A stretch of DNA of 64,000 nt, from contig OZ000552.1 in NCBI GenBank assembly GCA_963923955.1, positions 1,240,001 through 1,304,000 on the forward strand, read 5' to 3'. This document shows positions 41,244 to 50,437 of this stretch, piece by piece. Each line of letters opens with the position of its first letter. Position 1 is the stretch's first letter. The notes beneath the pieces are model-generated. The model made no database searches. It was not told the origin of the DNA and worked only from the letters and a program-made list of their open reading frames with translations. Source of the stretch: G963923955 sp963923955 (GTDB taxonomy: Bacteria > Pseudomonadota > Gammaproteobacteria > Eutrophobiales > Eutrophobiaceae). The translations under genes were made by a program, and so were the position numbers.

Positions 41244-42998
41244 ATGAGCGTAGAAGTAAAGGTTCCTAACATTGGCGATTTCAGCGCTGTTGAGATCATA
41301 GAGATTCCGGTGCAGGCGGGCGATGCCGTTGCAGCCGAAGACCCGCTGATCACGCTGGAGAGCGACAAGGCCTCTATGGATGTGCCGGCACCCGAGGCCG
41401 GCATCGTAAAGGCGATCCGGGTAAAGGTGGGCGATCGGGTATCAGAGGGCGATGTGATCCTGACATTGGACCCTGCCGAGCCTGAATCTAAACATGACTC
41501 TGGACCTGACCCTGAACCGAGCCCTGCCGAAAAAGACAATGCCGCAGTCCCGGCTGTAGAGCATCCGGCTGTCGCCCGTGCTTCCAGCAGTGAGGAGGCG
41601 GTGGATGTCGTGGTGCTGGGCTCCGGGCCCGGTGGCTATACGGCCGCCTTTCGCGCTGCGGACTTGGGCCTGAATACAGTCCTGGTGGAGCGCTATGCTT
41701 CCCTCGGCGGGGTGTGCCTGAATGTCGGCTGCATTCCGTCCAAGGCGCTGCTGCATGCGGCCAAGGTGATCAGCGAGGCAAGGGAGGCACAGGAATTCGG
41801 CATTGACTTTGGCAGGCCCGAGATAGACCTGGATAGATTAGGCCATTGGAAAGACAAGGTGCTGGGACAGTTGACCAAGGGCCTAACAGGACTGGCCAAA
41901 CAGCGCAAGGTCAAGGTGGTGCATGGAAGCGGGCGTTTTACTTCCAGCCATCAGCTGGCCGTTGCCGGACCCGATGGTGAGGAGCGGATAGACTTCAAAC
42001 ATGCCATTATCGCGGCCGGTTCCCAGGCCGCAAGCGTCCCTGCCTTTCCCGATGATCCCCGCATCATGGACTCCACCGGCGCCCTGAAACTGGAAGATAT
42101 TCCAGAGCGATTGCTGGTCATCGGCGGCGGCATCATCGGCCTGGAAATGGCGACGGTGTATCACGAGCTGGGCAGCCGGGTTACGGTCGTGGAAATGCTC
42201 GATACGCTGATCGCCGGGGCCGATCCCGACATCGTCAAGCCGCTGCATAAGCGCATAGCGCGGCAATATGAAAATATTTATCTGGGTACACAGGTTACTG
42301 AAATCGTAGCGGGGCAGAAGGAACTCAGCGTTTCCTTTGTCGGAGCGACGGCGCCGGAGAGGGCGGGCTTTGATCGCATCCTGGTGGCGGTTGGCCGCAG
42401 CCCCAATGGCAACAGGATCGATGCAGACAAGGCCGGTGTTAAGGTTGATGAGCGCGGCTTCATCGCCGTGGATAAGCAGCAGCGCAGCAATGTCGCGCAT
42501 ATCTTTGCCATCGGCGACATCGTTGGCCAGCCCATGCTGGCGCACAAGGCCGTGCACGAAGGCAAGGTGGCGGCCGAGGTCATCGCCGGGCTGAAGACTC
42601 ACTTCGATGCAAAGGTGATCCCCTCCGTCGCCTATACCGACCCGGAAGTCGCCTGGATCGGCCTGAGCGAGACGGAAGCCAAGGCACAAGGGCTTGCCTA
42701 TGGCAAGGGCGTCTTTCCCTGGGCGGCCAGTGGCCGTTCTTTGAGTATCGGGCGCAATGAGGGCGTGACCAAACTCCTGTTTGATGAACAGACTGAGCGC
42801 GTTATCGGCGCCGGCATTGTCGGTCCGCAGGCCGGCGATCTGATCGCAGAAGTTGCCCTGGCAATGGAGATGGGCTGTGATGCGACCGACCTTAGCCTGA
42901 CCATCCACCCGCATCCGACCTTATCAGAAACAGTGGCCTTTTCTGCGGAGATGTTTGACGGGACGATTACGGATCTTTACGCACCGAAGAAGAAATAG
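41244..42998 (+). CDS. lpdA: Dihydrolipoyl dehydrogenase (E3) with N-terminal lipoyl domain
   Basis: This 584-residue flavoprotein re-oxidises dihydrolipoyl groups of 2-oxoacid dehydrogenase complexes, using NAD+. Residues 1-78 form a lipoyl domain with the modified lysine in ESDKASMDVP (Lys43). A flexible Glu/Pro/Asp/Ser linker follows (80-110). The E3 part has an FAD-binding VLGSGPGGYTAA, a redox pair in GGVCLNVGCIPSK, an NAD-binding VIGGGIIGLEMA, and the catalytic His-Glu dyad in HPHPTLSE. Fused lipoyl-E3 proteins are known, for example in Neisseria. No E1 or E2 gene is nearby, so the partner complex is encoded elsewhere. It is convergent with the molybdoenzyme anchor gene, 11 bp apart. 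Confidence 0.95.
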   Translation: MSVEVKVPNIGDFSAVEIIEIPVQAGDAVAAEDPLITLESDKASMDVPAPEAGIVKAIRVKVGDRVSEGDVILTLDPAEPESKHDSGPDPEPSPAEKDNAAVPAVEHPAVARASSSEEAVDVVVLGSGPGGYTAAFRAADLGLNTVLVERYASLGGVCLNVGCIPSKALLHAAKVISEAREAQEFGIDFGRPEIDLDRLGHWKDKVLGQLTKGLTGLAKQRKVKVVHGSGRFTSSHQLAVAGPDGEERIDFKHAIIAAGSQAASVPAFPDDPRIMDSTGALKLEDIPERLLVIGGGIIGLEMATVYHELGSRVTVVEMLDTLIAGADPDIVKPLHKRIARQYENIYLGTQVTEIVAGQKELSVSFVGATAPERAGFDRILVAVGRSPNGNRIDADKAGVKVDERGFIAVDKQQRSNVAHIFAIGDIVGQPMLAHKAVHEGKVAAEVIAGLKTHFDAKVIPSVAYTDPEVAWIGLSETEAKAQGLAYGKGVFPWAASGRSLSIGRNEGVTKLLFDEQTERVIGAGIVGPQAGDLIAEVALAMEMGCDATDLSLTIHPHPTLSETVAFSAEMFDGTITDLYAPKKK

Positions 42999-43009
42999 GG
43001 GAGCCGATT

Positions 43010-43918
43010 CTAATCCTGCGCCAGCCTTTTATATTCCCGATCAAAGACAAACTTATCTTTCTGTCGTCTTACCGGCGGCTTGATATTGGGGCGGCCTTTT
43101 TGCAGTTTGCCGACGGCATAGCCTTGCACCTGCGCAGCGCGGGCGACGATGGTGAACTTCATCCACCAGCCGCTGAGCACGGCCAGCGCCGCGGCAATGC
43201 CGGCCAACAGGCTGGTGGCACCGGGCAGCAGTGATGCGGCAATCAGCAGGACAAAGGGGACAACATTGCCGCCCCACAGGGTCAGGGGGTGGATGCCGTC
43301 CAGGATGGCAAGGGTCTTGGGCGGGGCCTTGCTGGCCGCCAGTTTGGTCTTGTAGGTGAGCCAACTGGCAGCACGAAAGGCGATGAAGGCAGGCAGGATA
43401 AACAGTAGCCATTGTTGTTGCTGCTTCAGTGCCGCCAGCATCAGGATCAGCAGCCCGGTACCTTCACATAAACCCGTAGCGATGATCAGCGGGACGATGC
43501 CCGGCTCACGCCATGCCGGAATGCCGCGGGTCGCCTTGAGGATGCGGCCCTGGCAATAGAGATAGGCCAGCCCCAACAATCCCGCCAGGGCGATCAGGGC
43601 CGGTATCTTCATAAAGATCCCCATCAGCGCTAGCGGGAACAGGACGGTGCCGACCGAGCCCTCGCGAGTCATCCACGAGGTCTGCGGGTGGAAGAAGACA
43701 TGCAAGGCGCGCCAGGGCCGCCCGATCTCCAGCCAGACCAAGAGCAGGCCGAGCCCGATCAATGCCAAAGAACTCAAGCCCACCAACCAGTGCGGCGAGT
43801 TGGGATAGCTGGCGGCGGCGGCCATCAACACCAGCGCCGCGCCCGCGCCGCCGAACATGAAATTCCCCGCTGCGCGCCAGTCCCAACTGGTTTGCAGTTC
43901 GTTGCCGAAGCTATTCAT
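43010..43918 (-). CDS. Membrane anchor subunit of a molybdopterin oxidoreductase (NrfD/DmsC-like)
   Basis: The start is taken as the ATG at 43918 (MNSFGNELQTSW), overlapping the Fe-S subunit stop by 8 bp; the longer frame to 44059 only shadows that gene. The product has about 302 residues and eight or so hydrophobic helices, with LLLVWLEIGRPWRALHVF (about 60-77) and a basic C-terminus. It would anchor the complex in the inner membrane and pass electrons to or from the quinone pool. Third gene of a catalytic/Fe-S/anchor operon. Confidence 0.85.
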   Translation of the reverse strand: MNSFGNELQTSWDWRAAGNFMFGGAGAALVLMAAAASYPNSPHWLVGLSSLALIGLGLLLVWLEIGRPWRALHVFFHPQTSWMTREGSVGTVLFPLALMGIFMKIPALIALAGLLGLAYLYCQGRILKATRGIPAWREPGIVPLIIATGLCEGTGLLILMLAALKQQQQWLLFILPAFIAFRAASWLTYKTKLAASKAPPKTLAILDGIHPLTLWGGNVVPFVLLIAASLLPGATSLLAGIAAALAVLSGWWMKFTIVARAAQVQGYAVGKLQKGRPNIKPPVRRQKDKFVFDREYKRLAQD

Positions 43919-44585
43919 TGGCCGCCACCTCGGCAGCCACTTCCTGATCCCAGAGATAATAAAAGCCCGGCTCGGTGCCCAACTCGGCATGCATCTGGAA
44001 CCAGGTGTTCTCGGCCAGCAGTTCCGAGACATTGCTGTTCTCATCTTCAATATCGCCAAAGCTCAGGGCATCGGCAATGCAGGCGTTCACGCAGGCCGGC
44101 GTGGCCGCTGCATCCAGCCCGGGCGTTAGGCCCTGTTCTACACCGGCGTCAACCCGGTCTGCACAGAAGGTGCATTTTTGCGCCACGCCTAAGCGCTTCT
44201 CATCAAACAGCTTGGCCTCGGATTCCATCGGCGTCTCCCCGTAGGCGAATTCCGCCTTGTCCACCTTGTAGCGGGCCTGGTAGGGACAGGCAACAGTGCA
44301 ATAGCTGCAACCGATGCACAACTCATAATCAATGGTAACGATGCCGTCCTCGCGCTGGCCGGTGGCGGTGCTGGGGCAGACATGCATGCAGGGCGGGTCG
44401 GCACAATGCTGGCAGCCGACCGGCATAAACAGGCGCTCAACATCGGGATACTCGCCCCATTCGACATCCAGCACCTTGCGCCATTGCACCCCCGGCGCAG
44501 TCGCATTAGTGTGTTTGCAGGCGGCGGTGCAGGTCTGGCAGCCGACGCAGCGATTCAAATCGGCAATCATTACATAGCGAGTCAT
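43911..44585 (-). CDS. Fe-S electron-transfer subunit (four [4Fe-4S] clusters, DmsB/PsrB type)
   Basis: This 224-residue protein carries four cysteine groups: CVGCQTCTAACKH (13-25), CQHCADPPCMHVCP (58-71), CIGCSYCTVACPY (90-102), and CTFCADRV with CVNAC (about 137-170). It should relay electrons between the molybdenum centre and the membrane subunit. It has no Tat or Sec signal, like the catalytic subunit. The ATG shares one base with the stop of the catalytic gene. The closing 50 residues are acidic. Confidence 0.92.
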   Translation of the reverse strand: MTRYVMIADLNRCVGCQTCTAACKHTNATAPGVQWRKVLDVEWGEYPDVERLFMPVGCQHCADPPCMHVCPSTATGQREDGIVTIDYELCIGCSYCTVACPYQARYKVDKAEFAYGETPMESEAKLFDEKRLGVAQKCTFCADRVDAGVEQGLTPGLDAAATPACVNACIADALSFGDIEDENSNVSELLAENTWFQMHAELGTEPGFYYLWDQEVAAEVAANE

Positions 44586-47329
44586 TATGCGGCCTCCGCT
44601 TTGGTTATATAGACCTTGGTGCCGTCAATGCTGGCGCCGCCGCCGTCAATATAATCCTGGTTCATCGGCACCAGGGCGTTTAGGCCAGTGCGCTGCAAGT
44701 CCTTGGCATACGGCGTCTTCCATTGACCGAATTGCGCCAGCATGATGAGCACATCCGGGCGCACACCCTGGCGCAGCCGCGCAATGCCTCGCGTGGATGC
44801 GACCGGCGAGGTCACTTCAATGACATCGCCGTCGCTGATCCCCATCTCCCTTGCCTTGCCGGTATTTACGATAATGCCGTCATGCCCGAAGACATTATCG
44901 GCCACCTCCTTCATCATCTGGATGCCGACATTCGCCCCCCAAGCATATTGCATGGAGCGGCCGGTTAAGAGCCAGAAGGGATAATCCGCCGCCCGCACCT
45001 TGTGATTTTTCTCAATCAACTCATCCCAGAGCTTGTTCAGATCGTGCCAGCGGGGCAGGGGCGTGTATTCGGCCAGTTGCCGGTCCCACCAGTGCACATC
45101 GGTCTCGTGCAGACGCTTGGCGAGCTCCTGGCCCATGCGGAAATAACGCTCCTGGTAGGGCAATTCGTAGCGCAGATTGTTGTCCTCCATGAGCGGGTGC
45201 AGATACCAATTCAGGCGCGAGTACGGGCGCGTCTTGAAGCCATTATCCCGGAACCATTGCAGATCATGCACCTCCTTACCGCCGCTTAAGTCATGGCTGG
45301 CCGCCTTGCACACTGCATCCCAGACCTCCTCCTGGCTATGCTCTTGGGTCAGATCCAGGGCATAGTCATAGCCCTCGCCTTGCAAGGGGATACCGCAGGC
45401 GCCGCCGTTGATGACCGCATTATAGGCCTCCAGCAGGCCGGTACGTCGCGCCAACTCGTTGGCGATCCAGCTAAAGTCCTTTGCCTCGTGCTGCGGCGGC
45501 ACGACCGCCTGGCGCAGGGCCCAGCCTTCTGACTCCCAATGGTTTTCAAAATAATGCCCGCCGCCGATGCGCAGTAGTTGATCGCTCTCCAGATCGGTGG
45601 CTTCAGGCATGATCACATCGGCGTAGTGGTTGGTCTCATCAAAGGTGTAGGCGAAGGCGGCGATGAAGGGAAAGGTCGCCATCACATCGTTCATCTTGTC
45701 CAACTCGGAAAAGGAAATGGCGGGGTTGCATTTATACACGAACCAGATGTCCGGCGGATTGGGTTTTGGCCAGCTTGCCGCAGCCCGCTCCTGCAGGCGC
45801 AGCCAGGCTAAGGTGGTGGAGCCGAAGAGTTGTTGCCCCATGCTGGTGCCGGACATGGGCGTTAAGGCATCATTGGCGTGGCGGTTGATCGGTGCCTTGT
45901 TCCACTCCGCCTTGCTGGTGGGGGTGAAGGTGTGGCGCATAAAGCCGTCCTCGCCTGCCTCCACGGTCGATAGACGATCCCAGTCGGTATCGCCGGCCAG
46001 ATGGGTCGTGCTGCCCAACATGCCGCCGGAGACTTCCAGGGCACCGACCAGGACCTGCAGCATGGTGTGCGCCCAGACGCATTCATAGCCGCCCCAGCCG
46101 TTGTTCACGGATTTGCCCAAGACCGTGCAGACCGGGCGGAAGGGGATTTCACGGCCGTTGATCGTCTCGGTCTCGCCGATGTGGGCGTGGGCCAAGTATT
46201 CGTTGGTGATGCGGCGGATGGTCGCGGCGGGGACATCGGCGATCTCCGCCGCCCACTCGGGCGTACATTCAGCGATAAGCTGCCGGGCCTTCTCCAGGCC
46301 GGTGGCCGCCTCGATCTTTTCATGCGCCCAGCACTCTTCATCGGCGCCGATCTCGATCGCCGCCTCAACGAAAAAAGTGCCCACGATGGCGGGCTCTGTG
46401 CCAGGGGTGTTATACGCCACGGCCTGCTGCGTCCGCTTATCCCATAGCAGGGGTGCCTTGCTCTTGGGGTCGCGCAGATAAAAACCATTCGGCCCGACCA
46501 GGTAAGGAGAGGCCGTGCGCTCCCTTAAAAAAGCCACATCCAGTTTATCCAGAGCGGTCTCATGCAGCAGGACATGCAGCATGGAAAACAGTACCGCGCT
46601 GTCGGTCTTGGTCTTAATCGGGATCCATTCCGTGGCATTGGCACCGGTAACGGACAGGTGCGGTTCAAACTGGATGCGCTTCATCCCGCGCTTGCGCGCA
46701 TCGGCATGCCGGCGCACACCGGTAACGCCACCGGAGGCATCAATATTATTGCCAAAGGAGATCAGGTATTCACAGCGCGGCGTATCCGGCAGGATGGTGA
46801 AGGCGCGGTGCCAGAGCTCGCCGAACATGTGCTCGGTGTGATAGCACTTCACCGTGCCGCCGGCACCCAGGCTCTGATCAAAGGGCCCCCAGGCAAACAG
46901 CAGCGCCGGGAAGCTGCCCATGTATTTGAACGGCGTGGCCGCCCCGCCGGTGGTGAAGGCCAGGCGCGGATTGCCGTTCTCATCCTGAACGCCTTTTTGT
47001 CTGGCCGCGTTCATCTTCGCAGCACAGATGTCCAGCGCCTCATCCCATGAGATCTCCACCCAGCCGGGATCTTCATGGCGACCCTTTTTGGGGTTGGTGC
47101 GCTTCATCGGCCGCTTGATACGGTGGGGGTTATAGAGTTTTTGCACCAGGCCAAAGGGCTTGACGCAGACCTTGCCGTCGGCGGGATGCTCGCCGCGCAG
47201 ATCAAAATTGGGCTCTACCCGCGTGGCAACGCCGTCAACGACCTCAACGGTCAGCAGATCAGGCCCGTTCACGCATTGGTAACAATAGGTGGAGACTTTT
47301 TTTACCTTCTCTTTTAAGACTGCCGACAT
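44585..47329 (-). CDS. Molybdopterin oxidoreductase catalytic subunit (DMSO-reductase superfamily), substrate unknown
   Basis: The start is the ATG at 47329 (MSAVLKEKVKKVS), giving 914 residues; the open frame upstream of it is non-coding overlap with the divergent receptor gene. The N-terminus has CYQCVNGPD and, later, GKVCVKPFGL: only three of the usual four cluster cysteines are apparent. Other superfamily features are WVEISWDEALDICAAKM, YLISFGNNIDASGG near the cofactor site, EPHLSVTGANATEWIPIKTK, and a C-terminal domain with WLLTGRSMQYAWGANV and SDGDVIEVTSPVASTRG. No twin-arginine signal exists, so it should face the cytoplasm. It resembles enzymes such as the phenylacetyl-CoA:acceptor oxidoreductase group as far as I can recall, but the substrate cannot be assigned from the sequence. 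Confidence 0.85.
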   Translation of the reverse strand: MSAVLKEKVKKVSTYCYQCVNGPDLLTVEVVDGVATRVEPNFDLRGEHPADGKVCVKPFGLVQKLYNPHRIKRPMKRTNPKKGRHEDPGWVEISWDEALDICAAKMNAARQKGVQDENGNPRLAFTTGGAATPFKYMGSFPALLFAWGPFDQSLGAGGTVKCYHTEHMFGELWHRAFTILPDTPRCEYLISFGNNIDASGGVTGVRRHADARKRGMKRIQFEPHLSVTGANATEWIPIKTKTDSAVLFSMLHVLLHETALDKLDVAFLRERTASPYLVGPNGFYLRDPKSKAPLLWDKRTQQAVAYNTPGTEPAIVGTFFVEAAIEIGADEECWAHEKIEAATGLEKARQLIAECTPEWAAEIADVPAATIRRITNEYLAHAHIGETETINGREIPFRPVCTVLGKSVNNGWGGYECVWAHTMLQVLVGALEVSGGMLGSTTHLAGDTDWDRLSTVEAGEDGFMRHTFTPTSKAEWNKAPINRHANDALTPMSGTSMGQQLFGSTTLAWLRLQERAAASWPKPNPPDIWFVYKCNPAISFSELDKMNDVMATFPFIAAFAYTFDETNHYADVIMPEATDLESDQLLRIGGGHYFENHWESEGWALRQAVVPPQHEAKDFSWIANELARRTGLLEAYNAVINGGACGIPLQGEGYDYALDLTQEHSQEEVWDAVCKAASHDLSGGKEVHDLQWFRDNGFKTRPYSRLNWYLHPLMEDNNLRYELPYQERYFRMGQELAKRLHETDVHWWDRQLAEYTPLPRWHDLNKLWDELIEKNHKVRAADYPFWLLTGRSMQYAWGANVGIQMMKEVADNVFGHDGIIVNTGKAREMGISDGDVIEVTSPVASTRGIARLRQGVRPDVLIMLAQFGQWKTPYAKDLQRTGLNALVPMNQDYIDGGGASIDGTKVYITKAEAA

Positions 47330-47429
47330 AATACCTGCCCTTCCGAAATGCGACCTTGCTGCAAGGGCAAGTATGGCACAGCCGCCGGCCTTATTAAAGG
47401 TTGCCGTTTCATAAGCCTGTTCTGAAAAA

Positions 47430-47457
47430 TTGCACCTGCGGCGAATGTTAGTATAAT
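47430..47457 (+). promoter_or_regulatory. Sigma70 promoter of the first TonB-dependent receptor
   Basis: TTGCAC (47430-47435) and TATAAT (47452-47457) are 16 bp apart, 56 bp before the ATG. The block TTGCACC and GGCGAATGTT is shared with the parvulin promoter. Confidence 0.65.
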
Positions 47458-47513
47458 GCTCGGCGCTGGATTTACCGGCAATTCTAAAATCAACAAGGGG
47501 AGAGTACACAATC

Positions 47514-50054
47514 ATGAAAAACCTAGCGAATAGAACCACTGTGATCCTTTGCCTCGCACTTAGTACAGCGATTTTCTCCATGCAGGCTGCGGCCCAAGTG
47601 CGGGGGGGGGGGGGGGGGGTGCTGGAAGAAGTAGTGGTAACGGCGCAAAAGCGCGAGCAGAACCTGCAGGATGTCGGCATTGCCATTACCGCCTTCACCG
47701 GCGAGCAGATGCGTGCTTTAGGCGTGGAGGAGAGCTTTGATATCGCCGGCTTCGCTCCCAGCGTACATATCAGCGGCAACCTGGCCGGCCAAAACACACA
47801 GTTTTCCATCCGCGGCGTGACCCAGAATGATTTTAATGATGTGATCGAGGCACCGAATGCGATGTATCTGGACGAGGGCTACATTGCCATTGCCCAGGCG
47901 CAGACCTTCGCCCTGTTCGACATGGAGCGGGTGGAGATCCTAAAAGGCCCACAGGGGACGCTGTTCGGCCGCAACGCCACCGGCGGGCTGGTGCAATATG
48001 TCAGCAACAAGCCATCCTTTGACGGTATCGATGGCTATGTGGATTTTACCTACGGCCGTTTCGATTCGCCGGCCGCTGCCGATCAATTCCGCGTGACTGC
48101 CGCTGTCGGCGGGCCGCTGTCCGAGACGCTGGCCGGCCGGGTGGCGATGCTGTACAACCAGCATGACGGCTATCTGGAAAACCTTTATCCGGACAGCGCA
48201 GTCGGCGGCCCGCCGGGGCCGGGCGCGGGCGCTGATCTGGGCGATGATGACACCATTGCTCTGCGCACGAGCCTGTTGTTCAAGCCACGTGAGACGCTGA
48301 GCGTTGCCGTCTCGGCCAACTATGCCCGCACCGAAGTGGCCACCGGCCCGTATCAGTCCAAGCCGACCACTGCTGTTTATAATGCCGCCGGCGAGGTGAG
48401 CAATGTCATCGACACGCCGCCTGGGGATACCCGGCGCAGCATCTGCCAGGCGGGCGCGGGTGCGGTGTGTCGCGGCCTCCTCGGCAGCCCGGAGGATAAC
48501 CAGCCATTGACGGTCCAGGACGGCGGTGACTTTGGCTCGGATCAGGACGACAATGGCTTTCAGGATGATTTTTTTAACAACAGCAACGGGCAGTTTGGTG
48601 CCGACAAGCAGCTTGATGTCGGCCGTCCCGGCGGCACCGACTTCTTCGGTTATCTGGACCCGGACGGCGAGGATTTCAGCTTCTCCGGCGACTTTGCCTT
48701 TGCCGATTCCGGCAAGACCGAGACCTGGGGGCTTAACGGGCGCGTGGAATGGGAGCTGGACAATGGTGTGCTGCTGACCAGCATCACCGATTACAAGGAC
48801 TACACCAAGTTGCTGTTCATTGATGTGGACTCGGCGCCGGTCAATCAGCTGGCCAATTATGCGGCGGTGGATGCCAACAGCTTCACCCAGGAGCTGCGGC
48901 TGAACGGCGAGGGCGATAACTCCCGCTGGCTGCTGGGCTTTTATTATCTGAACATTGACGCCGATTCGGACAACGGCCTGAAGATCTCCGCCGACGGGGT
49001 AGCCGGGCCGGCCCAGGATGTGGGTACCGATGCTAGGCTAAAGACCGATTCCTATTCGCTGTTCGGCCAGCTGGAATGGGACTTGAATGACAGCACCACG
49101 CTGATAGGCGGCCTGCGCCTGATCCAGGAGGAGAAGGACTTTGCCATGAGCGCCGGCCTGTATCAGAGCAGCACCAACCCGCGCAGCATCCATGTGGGCA
49201 AGAAACTTCTACCCGCCGGGCCGGCGACCTCCATTGACAGCGGCTCGTCCAACACCTTATGGGCGGGCAAGCTGCAACTGGACTATCACGCCAGCGATGA
49301 TTTGTTAGTCTATGTGGGCGTCAACCGCGGCGTCAAGGCCGGCAGCTTCAACGCCCCCTTACTGGGTGCGTATTTCTCCTTGTTGAATGTCGGCGCCGGC
49401 AATGAGGATATCCCTTACAAAGAGGAAGTGCTGCTCAGTTATGAGGGCGGCTTTAAGAAGACCCTGTTCGGCGGGCATACGCGCCTAAATGCCGCACTCT
49501 TTTATTATGATTACACCGACTACCAGGCCTTCCTGTTCACCGGCGTGGGCGGGGTGGTGATCAATGCCGATGCCGAGACTTATGGCGCCGAGTTGGAATT
49601 GCAGACCTCGCCCTTTGCTGGCTTCGATGCGGTGCTGAGTCTGGGCTGGTTTGACGCCACCGTGGAAGATGTGCCGCTGCGCATCGGCTCTGCGGTCAGC
49701 CGCAATGTTGACCCGACTTATGCGCCGGAATTGCAGTTCACCGCCATCGCCCGCTATCAATGGCCGGCCTTAAACGGCCTGATGCATCTCACCGGCGATG
49801 TGAGTTATTCGGATTCGTACTTTTATAACCTGCGTAACTTCGATGCGGACAAGTTTGACAGCTATGTGATGCTCAACCTGGGGCTGGGATGGGCGAGTGA
49901 GGACGGCCACTGGCAGGCCCGGTTCAAGATCAACAATGTGACGGATGCGCGCGCCGGCATCCAGGGCTTTGACATCGCCACCGCCTGCGGTTGCAACGAG
50001 ATCTCCTTCCGCGCCCCGCGCTGGTACGGGGTGAACGTGAAGTATTCATTTTAG
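47514..50054 (+). CDS. TonB-dependent outer-membrane receptor with G18 tract (phase ON)
   Basis: This 846-residue receptor has a signal peptide ending near MQAAAQ (about 28). Directly after it, 18 consecutive G bases code for an Arg followed by five Gly. LEEVVVTAQKREQNLQDV (TonB box and start of plug) comes next, then SIRGVTQNDF, VEILKGPQGTLFGRNATGG (plug), a large barrel and an aromatic C-terminus (WYGVNVKYSF). It would import a ligand across the outer membrane using TonB energy; the ligand is unknown. The G tract reads in frame in this sequence, so the gene is ON. Gain or loss of one or two G would truncate it just after the signal peptide. It is divergent from the molybdoenzyme operon. Confidence 0.93.
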   Translation: MKNLANRTTVILCLALSTAIFSMQAAAQVRGGGGGVLEEVVVTAQKREQNLQDVGIAITAFTGEQMRALGVEESFDIAGFAPSVHISGNLAGQNTQFSIRGVTQNDFNDVIEAPNAMYLDEGYIAIAQAQTFALFDMERVEILKGPQGTLFGRNATGGLVQYVSNKPSFDGIDGYVDFTYGRFDSPAAADQFRVTAAVGGPLSETLAGRVAMLYNQHDGYLENLYPDSAVGGPPGPGAGADLGDDDTIALRTSLLFKPRETLSVAVSANYARTEVATGPYQSKPTTAVYNAAGEVSNVIDTPPGDTRRSICQAGAGAVCRGLLGSPEDNQPLTVQDGGDFGSDQDDNGFQDDFFNNSNGQFGADKQLDVGRPGGTDFFGYLDPDGEDFSFSGDFAFADSGKTETWGLNGRVEWELDNGVLLTSITDYKDYTKLLFIDVDSAPVNQLANYAAVDANSFTQELRLNGEGDNSRWLLGFYYLNIDADSDNGLKISADGVAGPAQDVGTDARLKTDSYSLFGQLEWDLNDSTTLIGGLRLIQEEKDFAMSAGLYQSSTNPRSIHVGKKLLPAGPATSIDSGSSNTLWAGKLQLDYHASDDLLVYVGVNRGVKAGSFNAPLLGAYFSLLNVGAGNEDIPYKEEVLLSYEGGFKKTLFGGHTRLNAALFYYDYTDYQAFLFTGVGGVVINADAETYGAELELQTSPFAGFDAVLSLGWFDATVEDVPLRIGSAVSRNVDPTYAPELQFTAIARYQWPALNGLMHLTGDVSYSDSYFYNLRNFDADKFDSYVMLNLGLGWASEDGHWQARFKINNVTDARAGIQGFDIATACGCNEISFRAPRWYGVNVKYSF
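47602..47619 (+). repeat. G18 homopolymer near the 5' end of a receptor gene
   Basis: Eighteen consecutive G lie 88 bp after the ATG, between the signal peptide and TonB box codons. The length fits known hypermutable slipped-strand tracts. The exact length may be affected by sequencing or population mixture. Confidence 0.9.
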
Positions 50055-50437
50055 CCTTGCCGGGCTTTGTCTAAGGTTTATCAGGGAGCAGAAACAATAA
50101 AGCGCGCCGTCCTTGCGGGCGATGCGCTGTTTTGAAGAACCCCCAGTAATGGATTCCTGGTCAAGCCAGAGCCAGCCCCGTGTCTTGACACGGGGAATGA
50201 CGGCAGTGGGTTTTGGTGAAACAAGCCCTGCGAGATTGTCTGTTGCTCTTTCCCATCGGCAAGCAGGTGATGCAAGATGCCAATGCCGGATTAGTGGGCT
50301 GATGTCTGAGCCATTTGTCTTAAGGCGCGGCCATTGTATGAAATTTTTTGCGCCGTGCGAGGCTATCCCGCTTATTTACAGCGCCTGATTTTTCTTTACA
50401 ATCACCAGCACTTTTTCTTTGCATTAAGGTTTTTTAG
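50055..50437. other. Intergenic region with a palindromic repeat remnant
   Basis: Between 50150 and 50205 lie GGATTCCTGGTCAAGCCAG and the hairpin CCCCGTGTC / GACACGGGG (50176-50184, 50187-50195), followed by GGAATGACGG. These match the repeat family that fills 57268-57700. The part nearest trhO is AT-rich and probably holds its promoter, but no clear hexamer pair is visible. Confidence 0.55.

Noticed and set aside
47330..47809. N-terminal extension of the molybdoenzyme frame
   Set aside because: It covers the divergent receptor's promoter, signal peptide and G tract on the other strand; the ATG at 47329 fits the family start.
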